NCBI GenBank assembly: GCA_016109435.1
Contig: JAEILR010000007.1
Location: 124,001 to 188,000 of the forward strand
Direction: 5' to 3'
From: Methanomassiliicoccus sp.
GTDB lineage: Archaea; Thermoplasmatota; Thermoplasmata; Methanomassiliicoccales; Methanomassiliicoccaceae
Length of the DNA: 64,000 nucleotides
The notes beneath the pieces were generated by a model. The model saw only the letters and a list, made by a program, of their open reading frames with translations. It ran no database searches and was not told the origin of the DNA. Below, one piece after another: positions 34,781 to 43,340 of this stretch. The translations under genes were made by a program, and so were the position numbers. Numbering within the stretch: position 1 is the stretch's first letter; the number at the start of each line of letters is the position of its first letter.

Positions 34781-35090
34781 GCGCCCCCCATCCTTCTGCC
34801 GGATTAAAAAAAGGAGGCCCAGTGCCGGAGAGGGGACGGTGGACGTAGGTCGCCCGTCGATATCATCGGTGGTAACGGCCCCGCTCCGATTATATATTAA
34901 TATAACAACTAAGAGGTATAGCGGGGGAGAATCCTTCAAGCTGCCGCCGTGCCGCTGTTTCCTCCTAATAGCTCCCCCGTTTTTTCGATCACTTACTTGC
35001 TGGATGCGCGACGCCGGCGGGTGCTCGCCCGGCGTTCTGGGTCGGACAGCCTCAAATATCCGGTCCGTGTTACGGTGAGGCACACAGGCG
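34781..35090. other. Promoter region between dcd and ilvE
   Basis: This 310-base stretch carries the dcd TATA-like box (34803-34812), an AT-rich stretch TATATATTAATATAAC at about 34891-34906 that could serve either direction, and the ilvE TATA box (CTCAAATATC, 35051-35060). No gene is seen. Confidence 0.5.
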
Positions 35091-36164
35091 ATGTATGTGA
35101 AGTACAAGACCCGTAAGGTTGAGTCGAGCAGGGTAGGCAAGATAGACTTCGATCATCTGGGGTTCGGTGAGATATTCTCCGACCACATGTTCCGGATGGA
35201 CTACGAGCACGGGGGATGGCTGGAGCCGGAGATCCTCCCGTTCGGTAAGATCGAGGTATTGCCGTCCCTGTCCACTCTCCATTACGGACAGAGCGTGTTC
35301 GAGGGCCTGAAGGCCTTCCGCGCCCGGAAGGGGGGCATCAACGTGTTCCGTCCGGACAAGCACGCTGAGCGGATGTGGCACTCCTCGGACCGTCTGTGCA
35401 TCCCCCGCGTGGACAAGGACATCTTCCTCACCGCGGTGGACGAACTTATCCGGCTGGACCAGACATGGGTCCCCTCCAAGGTGGGCACCGCGCTGTACAT
35501 CCGCCCGTTCACCTTCGCCACCGAGGACTACATCGGGGTCAGGGTGTCCGAGAAGTACTCCTTCTTCATCATCACCGGGCCGGTCGGCGCCTACTACAAG
35601 GAAGGTTTCAACCCGGTCTCCTTGATGACCTCAGGCGACTTCGTCCGCGCGGTGCGCGGTGGACTGGGAGAGGCCAAGACCGCGGCCAACTATGCCGCCT
35701 CCCTTCTCCCGGCCTACGAGGCCAAGAAGAGGGGCTTCGCCCAGGTCCTGTGGCTGGATGCCCTGGAGGAGAAGTACATCGATGAGGTGGGCACCATGAA
35801 CATGTGCTTCGTCAAGGACAACGTCCTGATCACCCCGCCGCTCGAGGGCACCATATTGGCGGGGATCACCAGGGACAGCGTCCTCCATCTCGCCAGGCAC
35901 TGGGGCATCAAGGTCGAGGAGCGCCGCATATCCATCGACGAGGTCCTCTCCTCGATCAAGGACGGCAGCATGACCGAGGCCTTCGGCACCGGTACGGCGG
36001 CGGTCATTTCCCCGGTCGGCAAGATCTACCACCGCGGGGAGACGGTCACCCTGAACGACAACCGGACCGGACCCCTGGCCCAGAGGCTGTTCGACGAGAT
36101 CACCGGCATCCAGTCCGGCGAGAGGGCGGACCCCTTCGGATGGGTCCACCGCGTTGGAATCTAA
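35091..36164 (+). CDS. ilvE: Branched-chain amino acid aminotransferase
   Basis: 357 residues. The fold-type IV PLP lysine is K196 in GEAKTAANYAAS. Other class IV signatures are HYGQSVFEGLKAFR, the second-half DEVGTMNMCFV and the SMTEAFGTGTAAVISPV substrate loop. It interconverts branched-chain amino acids with their 2-oxo acids. The C-terminal end GWVHRVGI is typical of the long IlvE branch. A TATA box is centred 35 bases before the ATG. It is followed after about 140 bases by the corrinoid operon. Stop TAA. Confidence 0.94.
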   Translation: MYVKYKTRKVESSRVGKIDFDHLGFGEIFSDHMFRMDYEHGGWLEPEILPFGKIEVLPSLSTLHYGQSVFEGLKAFRARKGGINVFRPDKHAERMWHSSDRLCIPRVDKDIFLTAVDELIRLDQTWVPSKVGTALYIRPFTFATEDYIGVRVSEKYSFFIITGPVGAYYKEGFNPVSLMTSGDFVRAVRGGLGEAKTAANYAASLLPAYEAKKRGFAQVLWLDALEEKYIDEVGTMNMCFVKDNVLITPPLEGTILAGITRDSVLHLARHWGIKVEERRISIDEVLSSIKDGSMTEAFGTGTAAVISPVGKIYHRGETVTLNDNRTGPLAQRLFDEITGIQSGERADPFGWVHRVGI

Positions 36165-36211
36165 ACCCTTTTCCTCATTTTTCCTTCCTTATCTCTACGA
36201 CCTCGTACCTC

Positions 36212-36218
36212 ATCCAAC
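36212..36218 (+). promoter_or_regulatory. Half-site of the corrinoid operator
   Basis: ATCCAAC, identical to one arm of the palindromes at 36260 and 57468, lies just upstream of the btuF TATA box. GTCCAAC at 36241-36247 is another near match. They may be accessory binding sites. Confidence 0.4.
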
Positions 36219-36229
36219 ACTAGGAACTG

Positions 36230-36239
36230 TTATATTTAT
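36230..36239 (+). promoter_or_regulatory. TATA box of the btuF operon
   Basis: TTATATTTAT is centred at about 36235, so transcription should start near 36260, the left edge of the palindromic operator. Confidence 0.65.
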
Positions 36240-36259
36240 GGTCCAACATTCGGTATCAG

Positions 36260-36276
36260 TTGGATGATTCATCCAA
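36260..36276. promoter_or_regulatory. Palindromic operator shared with cobT
   Basis: TTGGATGATTCATCCAA is a perfect 8-1-8 palindrome located on the predicted transcription start of btuFCD. The outer arms TTGGAT-N5-ATCCAA are identical to those at 57468-57484 in front of cobT. A dimeric repressor that responds to corrinoid or cobalt is the natural inference; no regulator gene is identified in the window. Confidence 0.7.
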
Positions 36277-36308
36277 TTGTGGTTCAGGATAACTGGAGGG
36301 ATTAGAAA

Positions 36309-37415
36309 ATGAGTTCTGGGAACAGGAAAATGATCGCGATCGGGCTGGTCGCCGTCCTCATCGTCGCCGTGGTGGCGGTGGCGTTGGCGATGAGCAATCC
36401 GTGGGGCTCCGGGACGGACGCCGCTACGGTGACCGATGCTACAGGAACGAACGTCACCATGTCCAAGGCACCGGAGAGGATAGTGTCGGGCGCGCCGGAC
36501 ATCAGCGAGATCGTCGCCGCGCTTAACCTGACCGACAAGCTGGTCGCGGTCACCGACTACTGCGACTACCCTCAAGGAGTGGCGGACGTTCGTGACGCCG
36601 GGAACACCATCGGAGGGTTCTTCACCCCCAACTACGAGAAGACCATCTCCTTCGCTCCCGACCTAGTGATCCTGAACGACGGAGTGCAGACCCAGAAGGA
36701 CATGGCCACCCAGCTGAGGGGCGCGGGCTACACCGTGCTGGTGGTCCACGCGGCCACCGACGTCGAGACGGTGTACAAGAACATCGAGATGATCGGCAAG
36801 GTCGTGGGGAAGCAGTCCGCCGCCGAGGACATGGTCGCGGGAATGAAGTCCCAGCTATCGTCCATCGAAACCAAGGTGAGCGGCGAGGACAAGCCCAACG
36901 TCATGTTCGTGACCTATGCCGAGGAGAGCTTCACCAACGTGTACCCTGCCGGCGGGACGACCGCCATCGGCGAGATCATCAACCTGGCCGGGGCCGACAA
37001 CGTGTTCCAGGACATGGACGGCTTTCAGATGGCTTCGGACGAGGTCCTGAAGTCCAAGGCCGCGACCACGGAGGTCATCATAATGACCATCATGTACTCC
37101 ACCGAAACCCCGGAGAACAAGAGCGCCTGGTTCAGCTCCGACCCCATCTGGAAGGAGAGTCCTGCGGTAAAGAATAATAAGGTATACTACCTGACGGGGC
37201 AGGCCGAGAACATCTTCAACCGGGAATCGGTGAGGACGATCAACGCGGTCCAGCTGATGGCGGAGATAGTGCATCCCGATGCCTTCGAGTCCAAGGTGCC
37301 CTACTCTGCCGACAGTATAAACAAGATCGGAGATGAATATCTCCAATACCTTCCCTCGGGGACCGCAGCGCAGTCGTCCACCGTCACCATGGTGGCGGCG
37401 ATGACCCGCGAGTGA
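36309..37415 (+). CDS. btuF: Corrinoid ABC transporter substrate-binding lipoprotein-like protein
   Basis: 368 residues. One N-terminal membrane anchor (residues 8-28, MIAIGLVAVLIVAVVAVALA) leads to an extracellular class III solute-binding protein: the two lobes include VSGAPDISEIVAALNLTDKL, FAPDLVILND and GEIINLAGADNVF. The position before FecCD-type permease and ATPase genes and among cobalamin genes indicates corrinoid uptake, though a related metal-chelate ligand cannot be excluded from the sequence alone. It begins an eight-gene operon; its TGA overlaps a GTG of btuC. It follows the palindromic operator. Confidence 0.85.
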   Translation: MSSGNRKMIAIGLVAVLIVAVVAVALAMSNPWGSGTDAATVTDATGTNVTMSKAPERIVSGAPDISEIVAALNLTDKLVAVTDYCDYPQGVADVRDAGNTIGGFFTPNYEKTISFAPDLVILNDGVQTQKDMATQLRGAGYTVLVVHAATDVETVYKNIEMIGKVVGKQSAAEDMVAGMKSQLSSIETKVSGEDKPNVMFVTYAEESFTNVYPAGGTTAIGEIINLAGADNVFQDMDGFQMASDEVLKSKAATTEVIIMTIMYSTETPENKSAWFSSDPIWKESPAVKNNKVYYLTGQAENIFNRESVRTINAVQLMAEIVHPDAFESKVPYSADSINKIGDEYLQYLPSGTAAQSSTVTMVAAMTRE

Positions 37416-37435
37416 GCGCATCCGGGGAAAACCTC

Positions 37436-38482
37436 ATGGAAAGCACGATGGTCCAGGAAACGAAGGGCAGGCTACTGCTGGTGCTGGCCATCGGCCTTAT
37501 TTCTCTTTTGCTTCTCATGCTGCTGTCCTGGTCGGTAGGGGCGGTGGACGTTTCGTTCACCAGCGTCCTGGACCACCTTATCTACATCCTGTTCAATCTG
37601 GGCCCCCAGCCGGCCAACGCGGAACAGCAGATCGTGTGGTCGAGGGTCGTCCGCTCGGTGGCGGTCATCGGGGTGGGCATCGGCCTGTCCGTCTCCGGCG
37701 TGGTGATGCAGGCGCTCATCCGTAACCCCCTAGTGGACCCGTACATCACCGGGGTTTCTTCCGGAGCAGCGCTCGGAGCGATACTCTCCCTGCTGGCTGG
37801 CATCTCGGTGATAACCCTGGGAGTGTTCACCACTCCCATCGCCGCCCTCATCGGCGCGGTCGCCGCGTTCTTCACCACCATGGCCCTGGCCGAATCGGCC
37901 GGCGGCAAGTCCGTCAACTTCGTCCTCAGCGGCATGATCGTGGGGATCATGATATCGTCGATCACCACCGTGCTCATCGTGTCCACGAATGATAACCGCC
38001 TGCACGGGGCGCTGTTCTGGCTGTACGGCTCCTTTGCCTACATGTCGCCCCTCAAGGCGGTGCTCATCATCGTGCCGGTGCTGTTCATCAGTCTGCTCAT
38101 CCTTCTGTATGCCAGAGAGCTGAACGTGGTGCTCCTGGGGGACGAGCACGCCCGGCACCTTGGTCTCGACGTGAGGAGGTTCAAGAGGGTCTCTATCCTG
38201 GTGGTGTCCGTCCTTACGGCGATCTCGGTGGCCTTCTGCGGGATCATAGGCTTCCTCGGTCTCATCGTCCCCCACACCGCCAGGATGATCGTGGGGGGCG
38301 ACCACCGGTTGCTGATCCCGACATCCATGGTATTGGGCGCCAATGTCCTTCTGGCCGCGGACATCTTCTCCCGCCTGGCCACCAGGCCCAACGAGCTACC
38401 CATCGGCGCGGTCATTTCACTGATCGGCGCCCCGTTCTTCATTTATCTCATGATCAAGAGGGGGAAGGAATATGGCGGATGA
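37436..38482 (+). CDS. btuC: Corrinoid ABC transporter permease (FecCD family)
   Basis: 348 residues from ATG 37436 (356 from GTG 37412, which overlaps the btuF stop). It has about ten membrane helices and FecCD-type motifs: SVSGVVMQALIRNPLVDPYI near residue 85, GVSSGAALGAILSLLAG, and FCGIIGFLGLIVPHTARMIV near residue 265, including the loop that contacts the ATPase. It is the membrane channel of the vitamin B12 importer with BtuF and BtuD. The btuD gene starts eleven bases before its end. Confidence 0.9.
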   Translation: MESTMVQETKGRLLLVLAIGLISLLLLMLLSWSVGAVDVSFTSVLDHLIYILFNLGPQPANAEQQIVWSRVVRSVAVIGVGIGLSVSGVVMQALIRNPLVDPYITGVSSGAALGAILSLLAGISVITLGVFTTPIAALIGAVAAFFTTMALAESAGGKSVNFVLSGMIVGIMISSITTVLIVSTNDNRLHGALFWLYGSFAYMSPLKAVLIIVPVLFISLLILLYARELNVVLLGDEHARHLGLDVRRFKRVSILVVSVLTAISVAFCGIIGFLGLIVPHTARMIVGGDHRLLIPTSMVLGANVLLAADIFSRLATRPNELPIGAVISLIGAPFFIYLMIKRGKEYGG

Positions 38483-39278
38483 TCCGCAGGTGTCCATCAC
38501 CATCGAGGGTGTGAAGTTCGGCTACAACGGCACCGAGGTGCTAAAGGGGGTCGAGTTCGAGGGTAAGAGAGGCGAGTTCATCGGCCTGATAGGACCGAAC
38601 GGCTCGGGCAAGAGCACCCTCATGCGCCTGATGAACGGCATCCTCAAGCCCCAGGTCGGCACCATATGGCTGGAAGGGAAGGACCTCGACAAGATGAAGG
38701 TCGACGAGATCGCCCGGGTGTGCGCCAACGTCCCCACCGAGTTCACCGAGGACTTCAGCATGTCCGTGCAGGACCTGGTGTTCCTGGGGCGGTACCCTTT
38801 CGCCAAGGGCCTGTGGTGGGACAACAAGGAGGACGAGGGAATGGTGGCCGAGGCCATGAAGAAGTTCGGGGTGTACCATCTCCGCGACCGCAGGTTCTCC
38901 GAGCTGTCCTCGGGCGAGGCCCAGAGGGTGCTCCTGGCCAAGGCCGTGGTGCAGTGCCCCCGGGTCATGCTGGTGGACGAGCCGTCCGCCCACCTGGACC
39001 TCAAGTACAAGCTGGAGGTGATGGAGCACCTGCGGGAGCTGCTCAGCGGGAACGTCACCATCGTCATCGCCTCCCATGACCTCAACCTGCTGGCCAAGTA
39101 CTGCGATAGGGTGATGATCCTGTCCAAGGGGAAGATCATCGCCTTCGGGACGCCCCGCGAGGTCATCACCGCGGAGATGGTGGAGAAGGTGTACGGCGTG
39201 GAGGTCGTGGTCCTTGATGATGGGGAGGACATCTTCGCCATCCCCCGGAGGACCAAGCGCAGGGAGGAAGGGCAATGA
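38472..39278 (+). CDS. btuD: Corrinoid ABC transporter ATP-binding protein
   Basis: 268 residues. Walker A is GPNGSGKSTLMRLMNG, the signature is LSSGEAQRVLLAKA, Walker B is VMLVDEPSAHLD, and the H-loop is IASHDLN. It is the ATPase of the B12 importer. It overlaps btuC by 11 bases and cobD by four bases. The end, FAIPRRTKRREEGQ, is basic. Confidence 0.92.
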   Translation: MADDPQVSITIEGVKFGYNGTEVLKGVEFEGKRGEFIGLIGPNGSGKSTLMRLMNGILKPQVGTIWLEGKDLDKMKVDEIARVCANVPTEFTEDFSMSVQDLVFLGRYPFAKGLWWDNKEDEGMVAEAMKKFGVYHLRDRRFSELSSGEAQRVLLAKAVVQCPRVMLVDEPSAHLDLKYKLEVMEHLRELLSGNVTIVIASHDLNLLAKYCDRVMILSKGKIIAFGTPREVITAEMVEKVYGVEVVVLDDGEDIFAIPRRTKRREEGQ

Positions 39279-40402
39279 GCGTCGAGCACCGGGTCCGCCC
39301 GGAGGTCCGGGCGATGGTCCGGCCGCGCCACGGCGGGGACGTGTGGGGCCGGGCGGACGTGCGCGACTACAGCTCCAACGTCAATCCCCTGGGCCCGCCG
39401 GCCCGGCTGTACGAGTACATGGCCGGAGCGGCCAATGACATGGAGAACTATCCGGACGACAGCTGCGCGGAGCTGAAGGAGGCGATCGCCCGGCGGTACG
39501 ATGTCCGGGCTGACAACATCATGATGGGGGCCGGTTCGGCCGAGCTCATACGGCTGTTCCCCGAGGTGTTCGTGCATCCGGGCGACCGGGTGGTCATGCC
39601 CCGCCCCACCTTCTCGGAGTACGGCTTCGCCTGCCGGCTGATGGGGGCGAGGCTGATCGATCTTCCGCTCCCCGAGGATGACGCTTTCCGTCTGGACGTC
39701 GATGACCTGATCGGGGAGATGGTCCCCGGGACCAGGGCGGTGTACGTGTGCAATCCCAACAATCCCACCGCCCGCATGCTATCCCGCGGCGAGGTCCTGG
39801 AACTGGTGGAGGAAGCATCACGCAGGGACATCATGTTCTTCCTCGACGAGACCCTGCTGGAGCTATCGGAGCGGGACCGCGACGTCTCCTGCGTCGGAGA
39901 GGTGGAGGCCCACGACAACCTGTTCATCATCCGGTCGTTCACCAAATCCTTCGCCATGCCCGGGATGCGCATCGGCTACGGCTTCGGCAGCAGGGAGGTC
40001 GTCAGGTACATGGACGCCGCCCGACTGTCCTGGAACCTAGGGACTCTGGAGCAGCGGGTGGCGGCCCGGCTCATGAACGAGGAGCAGGACCACGTCCGCC
40101 GGGCGGTGGCCATGCTGGTGGAGGAGAAGGAACGCATGCGCCACCAGATATCCCTGATACTGGACAGCGAGGTGCGGCTTCCGGACTCCTATTTCTTCTT
40201 CCATCCCCTGAACGGGATGGGCCTCACTTCGCCGCAGTTCCGCGAGGCGATGCTGCGCCAGAATGTCCTGGTGAGGGACTGTTCGTCCTTCGGACCTCCC
40301 TGCGGCGGATACTCAAGATTCTGTGTCAAGACCAGGGACAAGAACGAGGAGTTCCTGAGCGCGCTCCGGTCGGTCGTGGAAGGGATCGGCGGGGGACGGT
40401 GA
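39275..40402 (+). CDS. cobD: L-threonine-O-3-phosphate decarboxylase / HisC-like aminotransferase
   Basis: 375 residues of PLP fold type I. Substrate- and cofactor-binding segments are YSSNVNPLGPP (as in CobD and HisC), GAGSAELIRLFPEVF, CNPNNPTAR and the Schiff-base Lys in SFTKSFAMPGMRIGY. In this operon the enzyme most probably makes (R)-1-amino-2-propanol O-phosphate for the CbiB step; a histidinol-phosphate aminotransferase role is the alternative because the two families are close. It overlaps btuD by four bases. Stop TGA. Confidence 0.82.
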   Translation: MSVEHRVRPEVRAMVRPRHGGDVWGRADVRDYSSNVNPLGPPARLYEYMAGAANDMENYPDDSCAELKEAIARRYDVRADNIMMGAGSAELIRLFPEVFVHPGDRVVMPRPTFSEYGFACRLMGARLIDLPLPEDDAFRLDVDDLIGEMVPGTRAVYVCNPNNPTARMLSRGEVLELVEEASRRDIMFFLDETLLELSERDRDVSCVGEVEAHDNLFIIRSFTKSFAMPGMRIGYGFGSREVVRYMDAARLSWNLGTLEQRVAARLMNEEQDHVRRAVAMLVEEKERMRHQISLILDSEVRLPDSYFFFHPLNGMGLTSPQFREAMLRQNVLVRDCSSFGPPCGGYSRFCVKTRDKNEEFLSALRSVVEGIGGGR

Positions 40403-40439
40403 GCGTACGGACGCCTGGATATACGCTATAACGATACCG

Positions 40440-41402
40440 GTGATGGCCCTGGCCATCGACCTGCTGGTAGGAGAGCCCCCCAACCGCATCCATCCAGTGG
40501 TGTGGATGGGAAAGGTGATCGGCTACCTCGATGGCCTGGTGGAGCGCAAGGAGCCCCGCCGGTCGGCCCGGGAGAGGGCGCTGGGAGTCGCCGTCAGCAT
40601 CATACCCATCCTAATCTTCGTGCTGCTGTTCACCCTTCTCCTGGCCGCGCTCCGCAACTGGCTGGGCATGGTCGTCTGGGCCCTGGCCAGCGCGGTGCTG
40701 TTCAGCACCCTGTTCGCCATCCGTTCGCTGGAGACCCACACCGCCCCCATGATCGAGGATCTGAAGAACGACGATCTGGACGCTGCCAGGGCCAAGGTAG
40801 CGAGGGTGGTGTCCAGGGACGTCAGCAAGCTGGATAAGGCCCACATCACCTCCTGCGCCGTGGAGACCGTCTCCGAGAACCTGGTGGACTCAGTCCTCTC
40901 CCCGATGTTCTACTTCGGCCTGGCCGGCATCCCTGGGGCCACCCTGCTGAGGGTCGCCAACACCGAGGACGGGATGATCGGCTACCTCAGCGAGAAGCAC
41001 CGCTACGTAGGCTGGTTCGCCGCCCGCCTCGATGACTGCCTCCACTATGTCGTCGCTCGCATGTCCGTCCCCTTCATCATGCTCGCCCTGGCCCTCCTGG
41101 GCAAGGACTGGAGGAACGCATGGCGTGCGGCCAGGCGGGATCACGGCCAGACCACCAGCCCCAACAAGGGGTGGCCGATGGCGGCGGTGGCCGGCGGCCT
41201 TGGCGTGAGGTTCGAGAAGATAGGGTATTACTCCATGGGGGACGGCAAGGTGCCGACGGACCCGAACGTCATCGCCGACACCATCAAGGTGATGAAGGTG
41301 ACCGCGGTACTGTTCTTCCTCCTAGTGCTGATTCCCCTGTTCGCGTTCATAGGTATCAATGTCCAGCTGTTCCTAGAGGACCTTTTGCTGGGGTGGTTGT
41401 GA
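40440..41402 (+). CDS. cbiB: Adenosylcobinamide-phosphate synthase CbiB
   Basis: 320 residues from GTG 40440 (ATG 40443 is equivalent). It has LVGEPPNRIHPVVWMG at the start, a membrane segment near residue 60, SCAVETVSENLVDSVLSP and NTEDGMIGYLSEKHRYVGWF, all CbiB family. It joins aminopropanol (phosphate) to adenosylcobyric acid at the membrane. The frame continues upstream without ATG or GTG as a hydrophobic segment (WIYAITIPV) that would complete the first membrane helix; an earlier non-standard start is possible. Confidence 0.9.
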   Translation: MMALAIDLLVGEPPNRIHPVVWMGKVIGYLDGLVERKEPRRSARERALGVAVSIIPILIFVLLFTLLLAALRNWLGMVVWALASAVLFSTLFAIRSLETHTAPMIEDLKNDDLDAARAKVARVVSRDVSKLDKAHITSCAVETVSENLVDSVLSPMFYFGLAGIPGATLLRVANTEDGMIGYLSEKHRYVGWFAARLDDCLHYVVARMSVPFIMLALALLGKDWRNAWRAARRDHGQTTSPNKGWPMAAVAGGLGVRFEKIGYYSMGDGKVPTDPNVIADTIKVMKVTAVLFFLLVLIPLFAFIGINVQLFLEDLLLGWL

Positions 41403-41406
41403 GAAC

Positions 41407-42552
41407 ATGACCGATTTCGATGTCAGGATCGAGATGGGAGAATATCTCGGGAAGCCGGTGGCCATAGTCCGCCTTCCCGGCAGGTACAGGGTGCTGAGCT
41501 CCACCATCATGGGCGGGGGGTTCGCGGAAACGGACACGATCTTCATCCTGGAGGTGAAGATGGGATATGACAACTGCAGGCCGGAGGACGACCTCGAAGA
41601 GGTCCGCCGCCGCTACTCGCTCCCGGAGGACTGCGTCGGGTTCATGACCGCGGCCGATGTGAACCGAGTGCTGACGGTCAAGAGGGACGTCCTCAACGGG
41701 AAGAAGGCCATCGTGGTGGCGACCGCGGGGGTCACCAACGCGGTGTACGCGGGAGAGAGGCTTCCCCAGGAGATCATTGACCTGCTGCCCAAGCACGTCG
41801 CCGGGACCATCAACATCATCGCGGTCCTTGATCGTCCGGTCCAGGACTGCGGGCTGGCCGGCGGCATAATCACCATGACCGAGGCCAAGTCGGCTGCCCT
41901 CATGGACATGAAGGTCAAGGGAACGGGCACAACCAGCGACGCGGTGGCCATCGCCTGCCCCGTCGGCGATGGGGACAAATACTGCGGCCCGGCCACCGAC
42001 GCGGGCATGGTCATGGCCCGCACTGTGCGCGAGGCGGTGGCCGACTCGATACGCAAGTGGAACGGGAACGGCCGGGGCGCGAGAGACTTCGGCTACCGGC
42101 TGGACGAGCTGGGGATCGGCCCGGAGGAGATGTGGGAGGCGGCGCACGCCCTCTACATTCCCGACCCCACTTGGGAAACCGAGCGCATCAAGGCCATGTT
42201 CATGCGCCACCTCACGGTGCTGAGAAAGGACATCAATGTCAATGCCATGATGTACGCGGCCATCAACATGGAGGAGATGGGCAACCGCAACGAAATGTAC
42301 GGCCTGGACGACGGGCGGTTCCTCCAGGACCCCGTGCACCTGGTGGCCGACGAGCTGCTGGGCATCGCCCTGGCGGAGTACGTCGCGGGCACCAAGGGAC
42401 TGTTCGAGTACGTGCGCTACGACAAGAAGAAGCCGGGCATCCTGGGCACCCTGGGGCCGTTCCTGGATGATATCGTGGCTTCGCTCATCGGCTCCATCAT
42501 GTCCCGGATCTACACCGAGCTGCTGGAGGGTGAGGATAAATTAGGTTCGTAG
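41407..42552 (+). CDS. cbiS: Bifunctional adenosylcobinamide amidohydrolase / alpha-ribazole phosphatase (CbiS)
   Basis: 381 residues. Residues 1-230 are the CbiZ amidohydrolase (GRYRVLSSTIMGGGF, KRDVLNGKKAIVVATAGVTN, KVKGTGTTSDAVAIACPVGD), which opens imported adenosylpseudocobalamin or cobinamides for salvage. Residues about 235-381 match CobZ, the phosphatase domain related to phosphatidylglycerophosphatase A (LGIGPEEMWEAAHALY, INVNAMMYAAINMEEMGNR, DPVHLVADELLGIALA). The fusion is the CbiS arrangement described in Methanopyrus kandleri. It therefore supplies two salvage steps. Ends in TAG, overlapping cobS. Confidence 0.88.
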   Translation: MTDFDVRIEMGEYLGKPVAIVRLPGRYRVLSSTIMGGGFAETDTIFILEVKMGYDNCRPEDDLEEVRRRYSLPEDCVGFMTAADVNRVLTVKRDVLNGKKAIVVATAGVTNAVYAGERLPQEIIDLLPKHVAGTINIIAVLDRPVQDCGLAGGIITMTEAKSAALMDMKVKGTGTTSDAVAIACPVGDGDKYCGPATDAGMVMARTVREAVADSIRKWNGNGRGARDFGYRLDELGIGPEEMWEAAHALYIPDPTWETERIKAMFMRHLTVLRKDINVNAMMYAAINMEEMGNRNEMYGLDDGRFLQDPVHLVADELLGIALAEYVAGTKGLFEYVRYDKKKPGILGTLGPFLDDIVASLIGSIMSRIYTELLEGEDKLGS

Positions 42553-43340
42553 GCGCCATCAAGGCGCTGTTCTCCCTGTTCACGGTCATTCCCGTGAACG
42601 TCACCGGCGAGGACGTCGACGAGCTGTCGCGCCATTTCTGGCTTGCTCCCATCATCGGCCTGTTCTACGGCCTGGTGGCCGGGGGACTGTTCCTCATTCT
42701 CACTCAGGTCTTCGACGGCCTGGTGTCAGCGGTGCTGGTCATCTTCGTGGTCCACGGCCTCAACCGGTTCCTGCACTTCGACGGCCTGATCGACCAGGGG
42801 GATGGGCTCATAGCCACCGGGACGCACGAGAAGAAGCTGGCGGCCATGAAGGACACCCGCGTCGGGGCCGGCGGGGTCGGCTTCGGCATCATGTTCACCT
42901 TCCTTACTATCGTCTCACTGGCCTTCGTCGAACAGGTCTCGGTGCGGGTCATGGTGTTCTTCCTCCCCCTGGCCATGGAGGTGCTGGCCAAGAACGCTCT
43001 GGTGACCGTGGCCGCCCTCGGGCAACCAAGGGAGGGGCTGGGCAGTCCGTTCGTCAAGAACACGCCGAAGTGGCACGCGGCCCCTTCCGCGCTGCTCTCC
43101 CTGGCCATCCTGTACGTGGCCCTAATACTCCTTTATCCATGGAACCCCGTCTACCTCCTCGCCCTGGTCGTCCTCATGGTGCTGACAAGCTCGGCCGTCG
43201 GTGCGGTGACGGCAGCCGTCGGCAGGAAGAGCTTCGGCTGCGTGAACGGGGACATCATGGGCGCCACCAATGAGCTGGCCAAGCCGGCGGTGCTGCTCAT
43301 GGGAATGATGGGGGTGGTACTGTTCCTGTTGATGTTCTAG
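42540..43340 (+). CDS. cobS: Cobalamin (5'-phosphate) synthase CobS (AUU start)
   Basis: 266 residues from ATT 42540. The membrane protein with six to seven helices joins adenosyl-GDP-cobinamide to alpha-ribazole. FSLFTVIPVNVTGEDVDELS is the family's FLTRIPV-like start, and HGLNRFLHFDGLIDQGDGLI is the conserved catalytic Asp-rich segment. A GTG start at 42594 would delete the first conserved helix. The ATT lies just downstream of GGAGGGTGAGG and inside the end of cbiS, and no ATG, GTG or TTG is in frame in between. Stop TAG. Confidence 0.88.
   Translation: MRFVGAIKALFSLFTVIPVNVTGEDVDELSRHFWLAPIIGLFYGLVAGGLFLILTQVFDGLVSAVLVIFVVHGLNRFLHFDGLIDQGDGLIATGTHEKKLAAMKDTRVGAGGVGFGIMFTFLTIVSLAFVEQVSVRVMVFFLPLAMEVLAKNALVTVAALGQPREGLGSPFVKNTPKWHAAPSALLSLAILYVALILLYPWNPVYLLALVVLMVLTSSAVGAVTAAVGRKSFGCVNGDIMGATNELAKPAVLLMGMMGVVLFLLMF

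Noticed and set aside
34891-34906. AT-rich TATATATTAATATAAC as the dcd promoter
   Set aside because: It lies more than 110 bases before the dcd ATG, and a closer TATA-like box at 34803-34812 fits a leaderless start better.
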